Of a stretch of 64,000 nt of DNA, positions 54,275 through 63,216 are shown in pieces. Position 1 is the stretch's first letter. The number at the start of each line of letters is the position of its first letter. This DNA comes from Sediminibacterium sp. TEGAF015. Lineage in GTDB: Bacteria > Bacteroidota > Bacteroidia > Chitinophagales > Chitinophagaceae. The stretch lies in NCBI RefSeq assembly GCF_025997995.1, contig NZ_AP026683.1, positions 868,501 through 932,500 of the forward strand, in the 5' to 3' direction. The notes beneath the pieces are model-generated. The model saw only the letters and a program-made list of their open reading frames with translations, made no database searches and was not told where the DNA came from. Both the position numbers and the translations under genes were made by a program.

Positions 54275-54473
54275 AAATTGAATTATTGGATATTAAAAAC
54301 GAAGCCGTTTTACAATCGCTTTCAATTAGGTACAAAGATTAGACCACTGAAAATTCAGAAAATAGATAGAACTTAGAAGTTGAAAAGTTTTAAGCAAACG
54401 ATTTATTCCCCCGTCTATCCGTACTTAAAACGAAGCGAATTGCATTTTATTTTCTGAACTTAAAAAAAAAGAT

Positions 54474-55133
54474 ATGTCTCGTTTATTAACAGGCATTGTT
54501 CTGGTAGGATTAGGGCTGTTCACCAGCTGTGCCGGCGGAAAAAGCAGCAGCAGCTCTAAAGGCTATTTAAAAAGCAGCACGCCACAGAACAACCCTGCAG
54601 CAAACAATTCATATGCTCCGCCTAGCAATGCAGCGTCAATTGACAAAAGTCAGTACGTAGCTTTTTCACGCGAATTGCAGATGAAACTCATGGCCTACAA
54701 TGTAGACGTGAAGCGGGTTCAATTTTATATTGACCAAAAACTGATTCTTACCCGTGCACTGGACAGTGCCAAGGCAGAAGTGGCTTCCGGAAGTGTACGT
54801 TTCATCAATGGTAAACTCATCAACGAAATTATCATCCCTGCATACACACCCGGCATTATTGAATCAGCCGATTTAAATGGTTTGCGTGTAAGTTTCGAAA
54901 ACGGAAACAGCTTCCTGTTTGTACCAGCCGAAGGCGAAGACAAATTTGTAGTAGCAGGTAATAACTGGGACAACGGAACAGTAGAAGTTCCCTATGATAA
55001 AAATGTTTACAGAGCCGCTGCCGGCGTAACCAATGGCAGTGTTGCCGATGTGAAGCTGGTGGTTAAACTCACCGATGTTACCAAAAGTGACAAGAAAACC
55101 CGTACCCTACAAGGCAGAAAGTTGGGTTTATAA
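54474..55133 (+). CDS. lipoprotein of unknown function
   Basis: The 219-residue protein has a lipoprotein signal (MSRLLTGIVLVGLGLFTSC, Cys19), then a Ser/Gly/Asn-rich linker of about 40 residues. A folded part from about 58 follows with SQYVAFSRELQMKLMAYNVD, VRFINGKLINEIIIPAYTPG, LRVSFENGNSFLFVPAEGED and a C-terminal KTRTLQGRKLGL. The pattern is beta-rich with no enzyme motif. It lies downstream of the long palindrome-containing region and ends at a UUCG-type terminator, so it is transcribed alone. The function cannot be assigned. Confidence 0.7.
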   Translation: MSRLLTGIVLVGLGLFTSCAGGKSSSSSKGYLKSSTPQNNPAANNSYAPPSNAASIDKSQYVAFSRELQMKLMAYNVDVKRVQFYIDQKLILTRALDSAKAEVASGSVRFINGKLINEIIIPAYTPGIIESADLNGLRVSFENGNSFLFVPAEGEDKFVVAGNNWDNGTVEVPYDKNVYRAAAGVTNGSVADVKLVVKLTDVTKSDKKTRTLQGRKLGL

Positions 55134-55165
55134 AACTTTCAACAAATTTAATCCTTGCCTTACAT

Positions 55166-55195
55166 CAAGCACCCTTCGGGGTGCTTGTTTGTTTA
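55166..55195 (+). terminator. UUCG-tetraloop terminator after the lipoprotein gene
   Basis: The 9-base perfect arms CAAGCACCC (55166-55174) and GGGTGCTTG (55179-55187) close a TTCG loop and are followed by a T-rich stretch. Confidence 0.88.
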
Positions 55196-55239
55196 TTGCC
55201 ATTTGCGCCAGGTGATGACGCTATAAAGAAGTTTGAAAT

Positions 55240-56256
55240 TTAATACATACGCTTAAAGTCGAAAAGCGTGGCAGTAAAAATTGCCCGCTCTCTTTTCTTG
55301 AAGATTACGTCCCAATTGCCTTTGTAGCGCAGGGTTTTAGGCACAATGATATCGTTGCCCAGGTTCACCATTTCTACTTCCATGCTTACATCAAAATCAT
55401 ACACACCCGCTTTATAACTGAGAGAATAATTTCGCCCCATTACGTTCATGGTTTTCATATTGAACCAGGTAACCATCTGATCTACCACAATGCGGTCATT
55501 CTTTAAAAAACCCAAATCGTCTTTGGGTGTAATGGAAAATACATAACAAAGTTCGCCCTTGTATTCTTCAATATCCAGGCGGTATTGATAGTACTTATGT
55601 GCAGATTCATCGTATAAGTCCAGCTTGTCGCCAATAAAAGGGATCCCCGAAATTTTCTTGCCCGGATTAAAGAACAACATTTTCAATTGCTCTTTGTGTT
55701 TTTCAATTCCCTTCTTCCCTCCTTTGCCCTTGCGCTGTCCTCCTACAATATTGGTTTCACCGCAAATGGTACCCTTAGTAAAAAACAAACTGGCATAAAG
55801 TTCTGGTGTGGTATAATTGTAGTCGCCATCACTATCGTAAAAATCACCGGTAATGGTTTCTTCCAGCACATCCATGGTGCGGCATTTGCCATCGTGGTTC
55901 TGACGGGTTTTGCTTTGCATGGAAGCCACTACTTTCCCTTTCTTATCCATCATCTGGATATTGTTGTAACTGCTAAAACCCAATATGCGTAAGGTTTTGA
56001 AAGCCTTGTAAAAACTGGTGTCGGCCTTTATGCGATCCAATAACATTTTATAGTCGAGGTTATTGCGCACCACTACTTCCGATAAGGTAAATCGCTTTTC
56101 GTCGATAATCATCGTGCTGTCTTGTGCATGTGCACGCTTCAATGAAATCAAGAAAACCAGGCAGCACAACAAAGCTGTTAAACCACAATGATTACTCCAC
56201 CTACAAGACATCATTTGTCTCAAAGAGCTCAATTGAGTCAATGAAACTAGCCTCAT
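55240..56256 (-). CDS. exported protein of unknown function, last gene of the trmH-like/def run
   Basis: The frame has 338 residues. ATG 56256 overlaps the def stop by four bases (ATGA), a typical coupling arrangement. A later ATG (56214 or 56211) would give a shorter signal peptide before LKRAHA-Q. The mature part (DSTMIIDEKRFTLSEVVVRN, NLDYKMLLDRIKADTSFYKA, then VMGRNYSLSYKAGVYDFDVS) resembles the periplasmic regions of Bacteroidota proteins related to carboxypeptidase-like domains, but no domain is certain. A Lys/Gly-rich stretch (GGQRKGKGGKKGIEKHKEQL) at about 175-195 is notable. It is unrelated in function to its operon mates as far as can be seen. Confidence 0.68.
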   Translation of the reverse strand: MRLVSLTQLSSLRQMMSCRWSNHCGLTALLCCLVFLISLKRAHAQDSTMIIDEKRFTLSEVVVRNNLDYKMLLDRIKADTSFYKAFKTLRILGFSSYNNIQMMDKKGKVVASMQSKTRQNHDGKCRTMDVLEETITGDFYDSDGDYNYTTPELYASLFFTKGTICGETNIVGGQRKGKGGKKGIEKHKEQLKMLFFNPGKKISGIPFIGDKLDLYDESAHKYYQYRLDIEEYKGELCYVFSITPKDDLGFLKNDRIVVDQMVTWFNMKTMNVMGRNYSLSYKAGVYDFDVSMEVEMVNLGNDIIVPKTLRYKGNWDVIFKKRERAIFTATLFDFKRMY

Positions 56257-56831
56257 TTGGCAAAACTCATTTTGTAATCTACTTTGATCTTACCCTTGCT
56301 GATATCGTTCAGCTTGCTCTGCAACATTTTCTTGCGCAGAGGCTTCAGGTAATCGATGAATAATTTTCCTTCAATATGATCGTATTCATGCAGTATTACT
56401 CGGGCTGTAATACCAGAAAAGGTAGAACGAAATTGTTTGAAGTTTTCGTCGTAATAAGTCATGGTAACAGATTCACCGCGCATAATGTCTTCGCGGATTT
56501 TAGGGATACTTAAACAACCTTCATTGTATGCCCACTCTTCGCCATGAATGGCTTCCACTTGTGCATTAATGAAAACTTTTTTAATACCAGGAGCGTCATT
56601 GTATTTGCCTTTTTCGTCTTCTTCCAGGTTTTCGAAAATTTGCTCACTATCCACCACAAACAAACGAATATCGCGATTGATCTGCGGCGCGGCCAATCCC
56701 ACCCCGTTACTGGAATACATGGTTTCCCACATGTCTTCAATTAATTTAGACAATTCGGGATAATCGGCTGAAATGGGTTGAGCTATTTTTCGCAACACCG
56801 GCGCACCATACGCTACAATAGGAAGAATCAT
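56253..56831 (-). CDS. def: peptide deformylase
   Basis: Def removes the formyl group from new N-terminal Met and is essential. I chose ATG 56831 (MILPIVAYGAPVLRKIAQPI, 192 residues). The longer frame to 56897 covers the promoter at 56856-56886 and is rejected. All three metal motifs are intact: GVGLAAPQI (about 46), EGCLSIP with the metal Cys (about 115) and HEYDHIEG with two His and the catalytic Glu (about 158). It overlaps the downstream gene by four bases and follows ruvX with a 69-base gap containing its own promoter. Confidence 0.97.
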   Translation of the reverse strand: MILPIVAYGAPVLRKIAQPISADYPELSKLIEDMWETMYSSNGVGLAAPQINRDIRLFVVDSEQIFENLEEDEKGKYNDAPGIKKVFINAQVEAIHGEEWAYNEGCLSIPKIREDIMRGESVTMTYYDENFKQFRSTFSGITARVILHEYDHIEGKLFIDYLKPLRKKMLQSKLNDISKGKIKVDYKMSFAK

Positions 56832-56855
56832 AGAAAAATTTAAATTAGATAGCTG

Positions 56856-56886
56856 CAAAAGTACCCCTAAAGCCCGAACCCACAAA
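56856..56886 (-). promoter_or_regulatory. internal promoter of def with -33 and -7 elements
   Basis: On the minus strand a TTTG (TTG at 56883-56885) is followed by 19 bases and then TACTTTTG (56856-56863), an exact TAnnTTTG. This is the best two-element Bacteroidota promoter seen in the window. It lies between ruvX and def, so def can be expressed independently. Confidence 0.75.
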
Positions 56887-56900
56887 GCTTCAGCCAACCA

Positions 56901-57311
56901 TTAACGGTTTTGCAGGTATTCCTGCAATAAAATGGTAGCAGCAATTTGATCAATATTGCCTTTTTCGCGGCGATCTTTTTTCTTCATACCCATGTCTACC
57001 ATGGCTCTCACGGCCATTTTGGAGCTATAGCGTTCATCAACGGTTTGCACAGGAATCGTGGGAAAAGTTTTTGTTAAAAGTTTGATGGCTTGCTTCACCA
57101 AAGGGGTAGCATGCGTAGGGCTATCATCTAAATTCAGTGGCTCTCCTATTAGTATTAATTCAACGCGTTCGGTAGCGATATAGTTTTGTAAAAATGGAAT
57201 CAATTCCTTCGTAGGAATCGTGGTTAAAGCCGTAGCAATAATTTGTAAAGGATCGGTAACGGCAATCCCCGTGCGCTTTCCACCATAATCAATACAAAGA
57301 ATTCTAGCCAT
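56901..57311 (-). CDS. ruvX: Holliday-junction resolvase-like protein RuvX/YqgF
   Basis: The 136-residue protein has an RNase H-like fold. It begins MARILCIDYGGKRTGIAVTD with the first catalytic Asp. ELILIGEPLNLDDSPTHAT carries a conserved acidic-region block, and VQTVDERYSSKMAVRAM and GNIDQIAATILLQEYL give the later Glu and Asp. YqgF proteins are essential in several bacteria and are linked to pre-16S rRNA processing or Holliday junction cleavage. It lies 49 bases after the ubiA-family gene and upstream of def, within the same minus-strand run. Confidence 0.95.
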   Translation of the reverse strand: MARILCIDYGGKRTGIAVTDPLQIIATALTTIPTKELIPFLQNYIATERVELILIGEPLNLDDSPTHATPLVKQAIKLLTKTFPTIPVQTVDERYSSKMAVRAMVDMGMKKKDRREKGNIDQIAATILLQEYLQNR

Positions 57312-57360
57312 TTTATTTTTTTAGTACAGGTTGATTAGAACCGCCGAATCATTCAAACCA

Positions 57361-58281
57361 CTACCAACCATATTGGAAGAACAAGGCTGCAATCACGAAG
57401 ATAGCAAATACCACAGAAGCAATGCCGTTATTGGTCATGAAAGCCAGGTTGACTTTGCTTAAGTCGTGTGGCTTCACCAAGCGATGTTGATTAATTAATA
57501 AGCCAATAAAAACACCGTATCCAATAAAATACAACCAATGAAATTCCCCATATACGCCAGCCATGGTAACACAGGCGGCACTGCATACATGCAATATACG
57601 AGACACCAACAAGGCATTCTTTTTACCCAGCGCCGCAGGAATGGAATTCAATTGATTCGCTTTGTCAAAATCCGCATCCTGCAATGCATAAATGATATCG
57701 AAACCACTTACCCAGAAAATCACAGCAAAAGAAAACAGCAGCGGCAGCAAAGCAAAGCTGCCCGTAACCGCGAGATAAGCCCCAATAGGCGCCAGTGATA
57801 ATCCCACCCCTAACACCAAATGACACAAAGCCGTGAAACGCTTAGTATAGCTGTAAAACAAGACCACAAACAAAGCCACAAAAGAGAGATAAAAACAAAG
57901 GGGATTAATAAACCAAGTGGCAATAACAAAAACGATACTGTTCCCAATCACAAAACGAAAGGCAGATTCCGCAGACAAAATACCCGCTGGTATTTCGCGA
58001 ATGGCCGTGCGTGGATTCAATGCATCAAAATGACGATCGAGATAACGATTAAACGCCATGGCTGCATTGCGGGCCGTAACCATACAAACCAGCACCAAGA
58101 CTAGTTTCTGTAACAATATGGGCGACAATAATCCTGCCATTGTACCAGGAACTACTTGAACATAGCGCCCCGTAACCGAAGCTTGTGGTATCGCCAGAAA
58201 AAAACCAATCAAGGCAAAAGGCATCGCAAAAATGGTATGCGAAAATTTAACGAGACTGAGGTAATTCTTTATTGGCTTCAA
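57361..58281 (-). CDS. ubiA: UbiA-family prenyltransferase (4-hydroxybenzoate-type)
   Basis: The 306-residue protein has about eight membrane helices. The two Asp-rich motifs are complete: NRYLDRHFDALNPRTAIREI (about 78-97, N-x-x-x-D-x-x-x-D) and DIIYALQDADFDKANQLNSI (about 198-217). These bind the Mg-prenyl diphosphate. Sequence type matches 4-hydroxybenzoate polyprenyltransferase, but Bacteroidota mostly use menaquinone, so this could be MqnP of the futalosine route rather than a true ubiquinone enzyme. Symbol and substrate are therefore tentative. It begins 1 base after the trmH-like stop, so the two are coupled. Confidence 0.88.
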   Translation of the reverse strand: MKPIKNYLSLVKFSHTIFAMPFALIGFFLAIPQASVTGRYVQVVPGTMAGLLSPILLQKLVLVLVCMVTARNAAMAFNRYLDRHFDALNPRTAIREIPAGILSAESAFRFVIGNSIVFVIATWFINPLCFYLSFVALFVVLFYSYTKRFTALCHLVLGVGLSLAPIGAYLAVTGSFALLPLLFSFAVIFWVSGFDIIYALQDADFDKANQLNSIPAALGKKNALLVSRILHVCSAACVTMAGVYGEFHWLYFIGYGVFIGLLINQHRLVKPHDLSKVNLAFMTNNGIASVVFAIFVIAALFFQYGW

Positions 58282-58282
58282 A

Positions 58283-58819
58283 TCAAATCTTTTTAAAAAC
58301 TGTTCGCTCCGTGAGCGCCCATAATATAATGCCTGCCGCCACAGAAATGTTCAGCGAATGCTTGGAGCCCAGCTGCGGAATTTCAATACAACCATCGCAG
58401 ATATCCAAAACTTCATCGGAAACTCCTTCCACTTCATTGCCCATCACAATTGCAATATTTTCATTCCCAGGATTAAACTCGTGAAGGAACACAGCCCCCT
58501 CAGCCTGTTCAACAGCGTATACTTTATAGCCATTCGCCTGAAGGGATTGCACAGCGTCTACGGTGGATTCCGCATATTCCCAGGCAACGGTTTCCGTGGC
58601 CCCCAGTGCTGTTTTATGAATATCCCTATGAGGTGGACGCGGTGTATACCCGCATAGTACCATTTTCTCAATTAAAAAAGCATCGGCCGAACGAAATACC
58701 GAGCCTACATTGTGCATACTGCGAATATTATCGAGCACCACTACCAGGGGCGTTTTCTCGGATCGCTTAAAATCTTCGATGGATTTACGCCCTAATTCTT
58801 GCATTGACCATTTGCGCAT
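58283..58819 (-). CDS. TrmH/SpoU-family RNA 2'-O-methyltransferase
   Basis: The 178-residue SPOUT methyltransferase has the three family motifs: VVLDNIRSMHNVGSVFRSAD (motif 1), IVMGNEVEGVSDEVLD (motif 2) and IEIPQLGSKHSLNISVAAGI (motif 3, trefoil knot binding S-adenosylmethionine). It methylates a ribose in tRNA or rRNA; the exact target (Gm18 of tRNA or other) is not determinable. It is the first gene of the minus-strand run trmH-like-ubiA-ruvX-def-unknown. Its -7 box is so close to the ATG that the mRNA may be leaderless. Confidence 0.92.
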   Translation of the reverse strand: MRKWSMQELGRKSIEDFKRSEKTPLVVVLDNIRSMHNVGSVFRSADAFLIEKMVLCGYTPRPPHRDIHKTALGATETVAWEYAESTVDAVQSLQANGYKVYAVEQAEGAVFLHEFNPGNENIAIVMGNEVEGVSDEVLDICDGCIEIPQLGSKHSLNISVAAGIILWALTERTVFKKI

Positions 58820-58823
58820 GGGG

Positions 58824-58831
58824 CAAAGGTA
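58824..58831 (-). promoter_or_regulatory. -7 box of the trmH-like operon, almost leaderless
   Basis: Minus-strand TACCTTTG exactly matches TAnnTTTG, with its last base 5 bases before the ATG at 58819. Confidence 0.5.
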
Positions 58832-58942
58832 CTACTCATCCACTCATAAAATCCTGGGCGATTTGTTGCAGAAAAAAACTACATTAACCTTTTCAAATTA
58901 AACAGAAGCAGAACCCATTCAGTAACACAACCCTAAACCAAT

Positions 58943-60535
58943 ATGAGAAAATTCATCAAACACTCATTGCTACTCGCATTGGCCAGCCCAATTATGGCCA
59001 TGGCCCAAACAGAGCCAGTAGATCAAGCGGTCATTAATCGCATCCGCAAAGAAGGATTAGAGAATTCCAAAGTAATGGACATTGTTTTTAACCTCACCGA
59101 TATGAGTGGCCCAAGACTGGCCAATTCACCCGGTTATAATCGCGCAGCCAATTATGCCATCAATACCCTGAAAGGATGGGGTGTAGAAAAAGCGGAACTG
59201 GATGCCTGGGGCGAATTTGGAAAAGGCTGGGAACTGGAGAAATCCTATATGGCCATGACCGCTCCTTATTACAAGCCGATTATGATTTATCCCAAGACCT
59301 GGACTGCTGGCAATAAAAAATTGCAGTCTGCCGAAGTATTGGTAATTAGTGCCAGAGACACAGCCGATTTATTGAAATATACAGGACAACTAAAGGGCAA
59401 AGTATTGATGCTGGATCAGCTAACCACTTACAAGCATTCCTTTAAAGCGGATGCGGTTCGCTTTACCGATGAAGAATTGGCAAAAATGGAAGCAGCAACA
59501 ATTGCACCCGCAAGACCCGTAGATACAGCCGCACAACGCAGACAAATGCAAGCCATGGCGGCACAACGCGGAGGTAGCGCCTCTGCCCGTACAATAGCTA
59601 TTTTAAAAGATATGGCCAAGGCAGAAGGTGCAGTGGCATTATTGAGCAGCGGAGGCACTAGAAGCCATGATGGCACTGTGTTTGCACAAGGTGGTGGTGC
59701 ATACCAAGGCACAGCCCCAGAAAACTTTTTAGACATTGCCATAGGAATTGAAGACTTCAATAGTTTGTTGCGCATTGCCAAAACTGGGACACCGGTAAAA
59801 TTAGATGTAGAGGTAAAAACAAAATTCTATACCAAGGATTTACAGGGCTATAATGTAATAGGAGAAATTCCAGGCACTGACCCCGTATTAAAAAATGAAA
59901 TCGTCATGATTGGTGCCCACTTGGATTCCTGGCAGGCAGGAACTGGTGCTACCGATAATGCATCAGGATCAGCGGTAATGATGGAAGTGATGCGCATTTT
60001 AAAAGCCTTGAATATTTCTACTAAGCGCACCATACGCATTGGTTTATGGAGTGCAGAAGAACAGGGTTTATGGGGCTCCAGAGGCTATGTAAAAAAGACA
60101 TTTGCCGATCCAGCAGATATGAAATTATTACCCGAACATGAGAAGTTATCTGGCTATTTCAATATTGACAATGGTACCGGAAAAATCAGAGGGATTTATT
60201 TACAGGGCAACGAAGCTTGCCGCGATATTTTCAAAGCTTGGTTAACCCCCTTCAAAGATTTAGGAGCAGGAACCCTAACCATCAACAATACGGGCGGAAC
60301 CGATCACCAGTCATTTGATGGAGTTGGCTTGCCTGGATTCCAGTTTATTCAGGACCCTATTGAATACGATACCCGCACCCACCATAGCAATATGGATGTC
60401 TATGACCATTTGATAGAAGACGATCTAAAACAAATGGCAACCATCGTTGCAAGCTTTGTATATCATACGGCTCAGCGCGATGCCAAACTACCTAGAAAAC
60501 CATTGCCAGCAGCCAGACCCGCTATGAGAAGATAG
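58943..60535 (+). CDS. secreted M28-family metallopeptidase with PA domain
   Basis: The 530-residue protein has a signal peptide ([20 protein letters not shown], cleaved near AMA-Q). The region about 120-290 resembles a protease-associated domain. The M28 catalytic core follows: [20 protein letters not shown] gives the first zinc His and bridging Asp, [14 protein letters not shown] the catalytic Glu and metal Glu, [13 protein letters not shown] an Asp, and a His in [11 protein letters not shown]. All five metal ligands are plausible. It is likely an aminopeptidase or carboxypeptidase-like enzyme in the periplasm or outside. A Q/M/A/R-rich insertion ([16 protein letters not shown]) at about 195-212 is odd. 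It is divergent from the trmH-like gene. Confidence 0.9.
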   Translation: MRKFIKHSLLLALASPIMAMAQTEPVDQAVINRIRKEGLENSKVMDIVFNLTDMSGPRLANSPGYNRAANYAINTLKGWGVEKAELDAWGEFGKGWELEKSYMAMTAPYYKPIMIYPKTWTAGNKKLQSAEVLVISARDTADLLKYTGQLKGKVLMLDQLTTYKHSFKADAVRFTDEELAKMEAATIAPARPVDTAAQRRQMQAMAAQRGGSASARTIAILKDMAKAEGAVALLSSGGTRSHDGTVFAQGGGAYQGTAPENFLDIAIGIEDFNSLLRIAKTGTPVKLDVEVKTKFYTKDLQGYNVIGEIPGTDPVLKNEIVMIGAHLDSWQAGTGATDNASGSAVMMEVMRILKALNISTKRTIRIGLWSAEEQGLWGSRGYVKKTFADPADMKLLPEHEKLSGYFNIDNGTGKIRGIYLQGNEACRDIFKAWLTPFKDLGAGTLTINNTGGTDHQSFDGVGLPGFQFIQDPIEYDTRTHHSNMDVYDHLIEDDLKQMATIVASFVYHTAQRDAKLPRKPLPAARPAMRR

Positions 60536-60561
60536 GGCAAACAAAATACTACGGGTATCAT

Positions 60562-60569
60562 TATATTTG
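60562..60569 (+). promoter_or_regulatory. -7 box of mutS, almost leaderless
   Basis: TATATTTG exactly matches TAnnTTTG and ends 6 bases before the mutS ATG at 60575, giving a predicted leader of 0-3 bases. It lies 26 bases after the peptidase stop. Confidence 0.5.
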
Positions 60570-60574
60570 TTGCC

Positions 60575-63199
60575 ATGGCAAAAGCAGGCAACGATACCCC
60601 ATTGATGCAACAGCATCGGGCGATTAAGCAAAAATATCCCGATGCTGTTTTGTTATTTAGGGTGGGCGATTTTTATGAAACTTTTGGTGAAGACGCCATT
60701 ATTGCGTCCAAAGTATTGGGCATTACCCTAACGCGCAGAAACAACGGGGCTGCGGCATCCAGCGAACTGGCCGGGTTTCCGCACCACTCTTTGGAAACCT
60801 ATTTGCACAAACTGGTAAAAGCAGGCCATCGGGTAGCCGTATGCGATCAGTTAGAAGATCCCAAGACTGTCAAAGGCATAGTCAAAAGAGGGGTAACCGA
60901 AATGGTAACACCGGGCATTGCCACCAGCGATAAATTACTCGAGAACAACAGCAATAATTTTTTAGCCGCCGTGCATTATGCCGATAAGAAAACAGGCATT
61001 GCCTTACTCGATATTAGTACCGGAGAATTTTTTGGCGCTGCCGGCAATGAAGAATATATAGACAAGCTTTTACAGAGTCTGCAACCAGCAGAAGTGATTT
61101 TTGATCGCGGCTATTTAAAAAAATTCAAAGAGCAATACGGCACTAAGTTTTATACCTACACTTTAGAACGATGGATTTTTGAACAAGGCTTTGCAGAAGA
61201 ATCCTTGCTCAAACATTTTAATACCCATTCCCTAAAGGGATTTGGGATGGACGACATGCCTGAAGCCATTATTGCGGCCAGTGCCATCCTGCATTATTTA
61301 AAAGATACCGAACATCCCAACCTGCAACATATCACGCGATTGCAACGTATAGAGCGGGAAGATTTTTTATGGATGGATCGTTTTACCATACGCAACTTAG
61401 AATTGTTGCCGACGCATGCAGAGGGACATCATTCTTTGTTGGATGTATTGGATCATACAGTAAGCCCCATGGGAGGTAGATTGTTGAAACGCTGGATGGT
61501 ATTTCCGCTAAAACAGGAAGCATCCATACAACAAAGATTGGACGCTGTGGAATGGCTGATTTTGAATCCTGATACACGCCAACCCTTGTTAACGGCCATG
61601 AAAGCTTGTGGGGATCTAGAACGGCTGGTCAGCAAAATTGCTTTACAAAAAATAGGCCCACGGGAAGTGTTGCAGCTAGCCAAAGGATTGGCAGAGACCG
61701 CTGCTATTAAACAACTATTAGCCACTGCATCTAACCATTATTTACAACAATTGTCTGCGCAATTGAATCCCTGCGAAACCATGCAAGAGCGCATCAACAG
61801 AGAGATACAGGAAAACCCAGCCGTCTTGATTTCGAAGGGAGGCGTTATTGCAGCAGGTGTACACCAAGAGTTGGACGAACTAAGGGCCATTGCCAATGGA
61901 GGAAAAGAATACCTGGTAAGCATACAAGAAAGAGAAGCAGAAAGAACGGGGATCAGCTCTTTAAAAATCAGCTTCAACAATGTATTTGGTTATTATTTAG
62001 AAGTAACCAATGTGCACAAAAACAAAGTGCCATCCGATTGGATACGCAAGCAAACGTTGACCAATGCAGAGCGATACATTACGCCGGAACTCAAAACCTA
62101 TGAAGAAAAAATCATGGGGGCCGAAGACCGTATCCTTGCGATAGAGCAAAGCTTATATGCTCAATTGATACAAGACTTACAAGCTTTTATTGAACCCATA
62201 CAAATCAATGGACAAGCCATTGCGATCTTGGATTGTTTGGCCTGCTTTGCCGAGAATGCCTTATTATACAATTACCGAAAACCCACGATACACAAGGGTT
62301 TGGAGTTGAACATACAAGAAGGTAGGCATCCAGTAATAGAACAAAAATTACCGGCCGATCAACCCTATATTGCCAATGATATTGTGCTAGACAATCAGGG
62401 GCAACAGATCATTATTTTAACGGGTCCGAATATGAGTGGTAAGAGTGCGCTCTTAAGACAGACCGCCATCATTACCCTGATGGCGCATATGGGATCCTTT
62501 GTGCCAGCCACAGAAGCTTTGATCCCCCTAACTGATAAAATATTTACCCGCGTAGGCGCATCCGATAATTTAAGTGGGGGCGAATCGACTTTCATGGTAG
62601 AAATGAATGAGACCGCTAGTATCATCAACAATATGAGCGAACGCAGTTTGATTTTGTTGGATGAAATTGGAAGAGGCACTGCTACCTATGATGGTATCTC
62701 TATTGCCTGGAGTATGGTGGAATTCATACACAATAGCCAAGAAGCTCCAAAGACTTTATTTGCAACACACTACCATGAGTTAAACGAGCTGGAAGAACAT
62801 TTGCCCCGCGTAAAGAACTACCATATCACGCACAAAGAGCTCAACAATAAAATTATTTTCTTGCGCAAAATGGCGGCCGGTGGAAGCACACATAGTTTTG
62901 GTATACAGGTAGCCAAGATGGCGGGTATGCCAGCCCCTTTGATAAAGCGAGCCAATGCCATCATGGAGCAATTAGAAAAAGCCCATGTGCGAGAGGAAGC
63001 AGGAAATCAAGGCGGCAAAAATGCAGTGAGTGAAGCCGTGCAAAATGCGGCTGTACCCAAAGTGCAATTAAGCATTTTTGATGCGCATACGGAAACTTTT
63101 GAAAGCATCCGCGAGAAACTGAATGCGATTGATATCAATCAGCTAACACCAGTAGAAGCCTTAATGAAACTCAATGAGATCAAGGCTTTGCTGAAATAG
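60575..63199 (+). CDS. mutS: DNA mismatch repair protein MutS
   Basis: MutS recognises mismatches and recruits MutL. The protein has 874 residues, the MutS1 size. The N-terminal mismatch-binding domain has the F-x-E motif in RVGDFYETFGEDAIIASKVL (about 28-47). The connector, lever and clamp domains follow. The ATPase has Walker A in LTGPNMSGKSALLRQT (about 616), DNLSGGESTFMVEMNETASI (signature) and LILLDEIGRGTATYDG (Walker B), ending with the HTH region and a short dimerisation tail (VEALMKLNEIKALLK). It is complete and intact, so this is not a mutator allele by truncation. Confidence 0.98.
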   Translation: MAKAGNDTPLMQQHRAIKQKYPDAVLLFRVGDFYETFGEDAIIASKVLGITLTRRNNGAAASSELAGFPHHSLETYLHKLVKAGHRVAVCDQLEDPKTVKGIVKRGVTEMVTPGIATSDKLLENNSNNFLAAVHYADKKTGIALLDISTGEFFGAAGNEEYIDKLLQSLQPAEVIFDRGYLKKFKEQYGTKFYTYTLERWIFEQGFAEESLLKHFNTHSLKGFGMDDMPEAIIAASAILHYLKDTEHPNLQHITRLQRIEREDFLWMDRFTIRNLELLPTHAEGHHSLLDVLDHTVSPMGGRLLKRWMVFPLKQEASIQQRLDAVEWLILNPDTRQPLLTAMKACGDLERLVSKIALQKIGPREVLQLAKGLAETAAIKQLLATASNHYLQQLSAQLNPCETMQERINREIQENPAVLISKGGVIAAGVHQELDELRAIANGGKEYLVSIQEREAERTGISSLKISFNNVFGYYLEVTNVHKNKVPSDWIRKQTLTNAERYITPELKTYEEKIMGAEDRILAIEQSLYAQLIQDLQAFIEPIQINGQAIAILDCLACFAENALLYNYRKPTIHKGLELNIQEGRHPVIEQKLPADQPYIANDIVLDNQGQQIIILTGPNMSGKSALLRQTAIITLMAHMGSFVPATEALIPLTDKIFTRVGASDNLSGGESTFMVEMNETASIINNMSERSLILLDEIGRGTATYDGISIAWSMVEFIHNSQEAPKTLFATHYHELNELEEHLPRVKNYHITHKELNNKIIFLRKMAAGGSTHSFGIQVAKMAGMPAPLIKRANAIMEQLEKAHVREEAGNQGGKNAVSEAVQNAAVPKVQLSIFDAHTETFESIREKLNAIDINQLTPVEALMKLNEIKALLK

Positions 63200-63216
63200 G
63201 GCATGAACAAGCTGCG

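Larger units (their letters stand above)
54067..54473. other. 407-base gene-free region with several palindromes
   Basis: This is the only stretch over 300 bases without a gene. It separates divergent genes (HTH regulator and lipoprotein) and is AT-rich. No ORF with coding character is seen. It holds three inverted repeats, at 54069-54091, 54123-54135 (CGCAT-AAA-ATGCG) and 54215-54274. The part from 54275 to 54473 shows nothing I can name apart from an A-run before the lipoprotein start. Confidence 0.7.
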
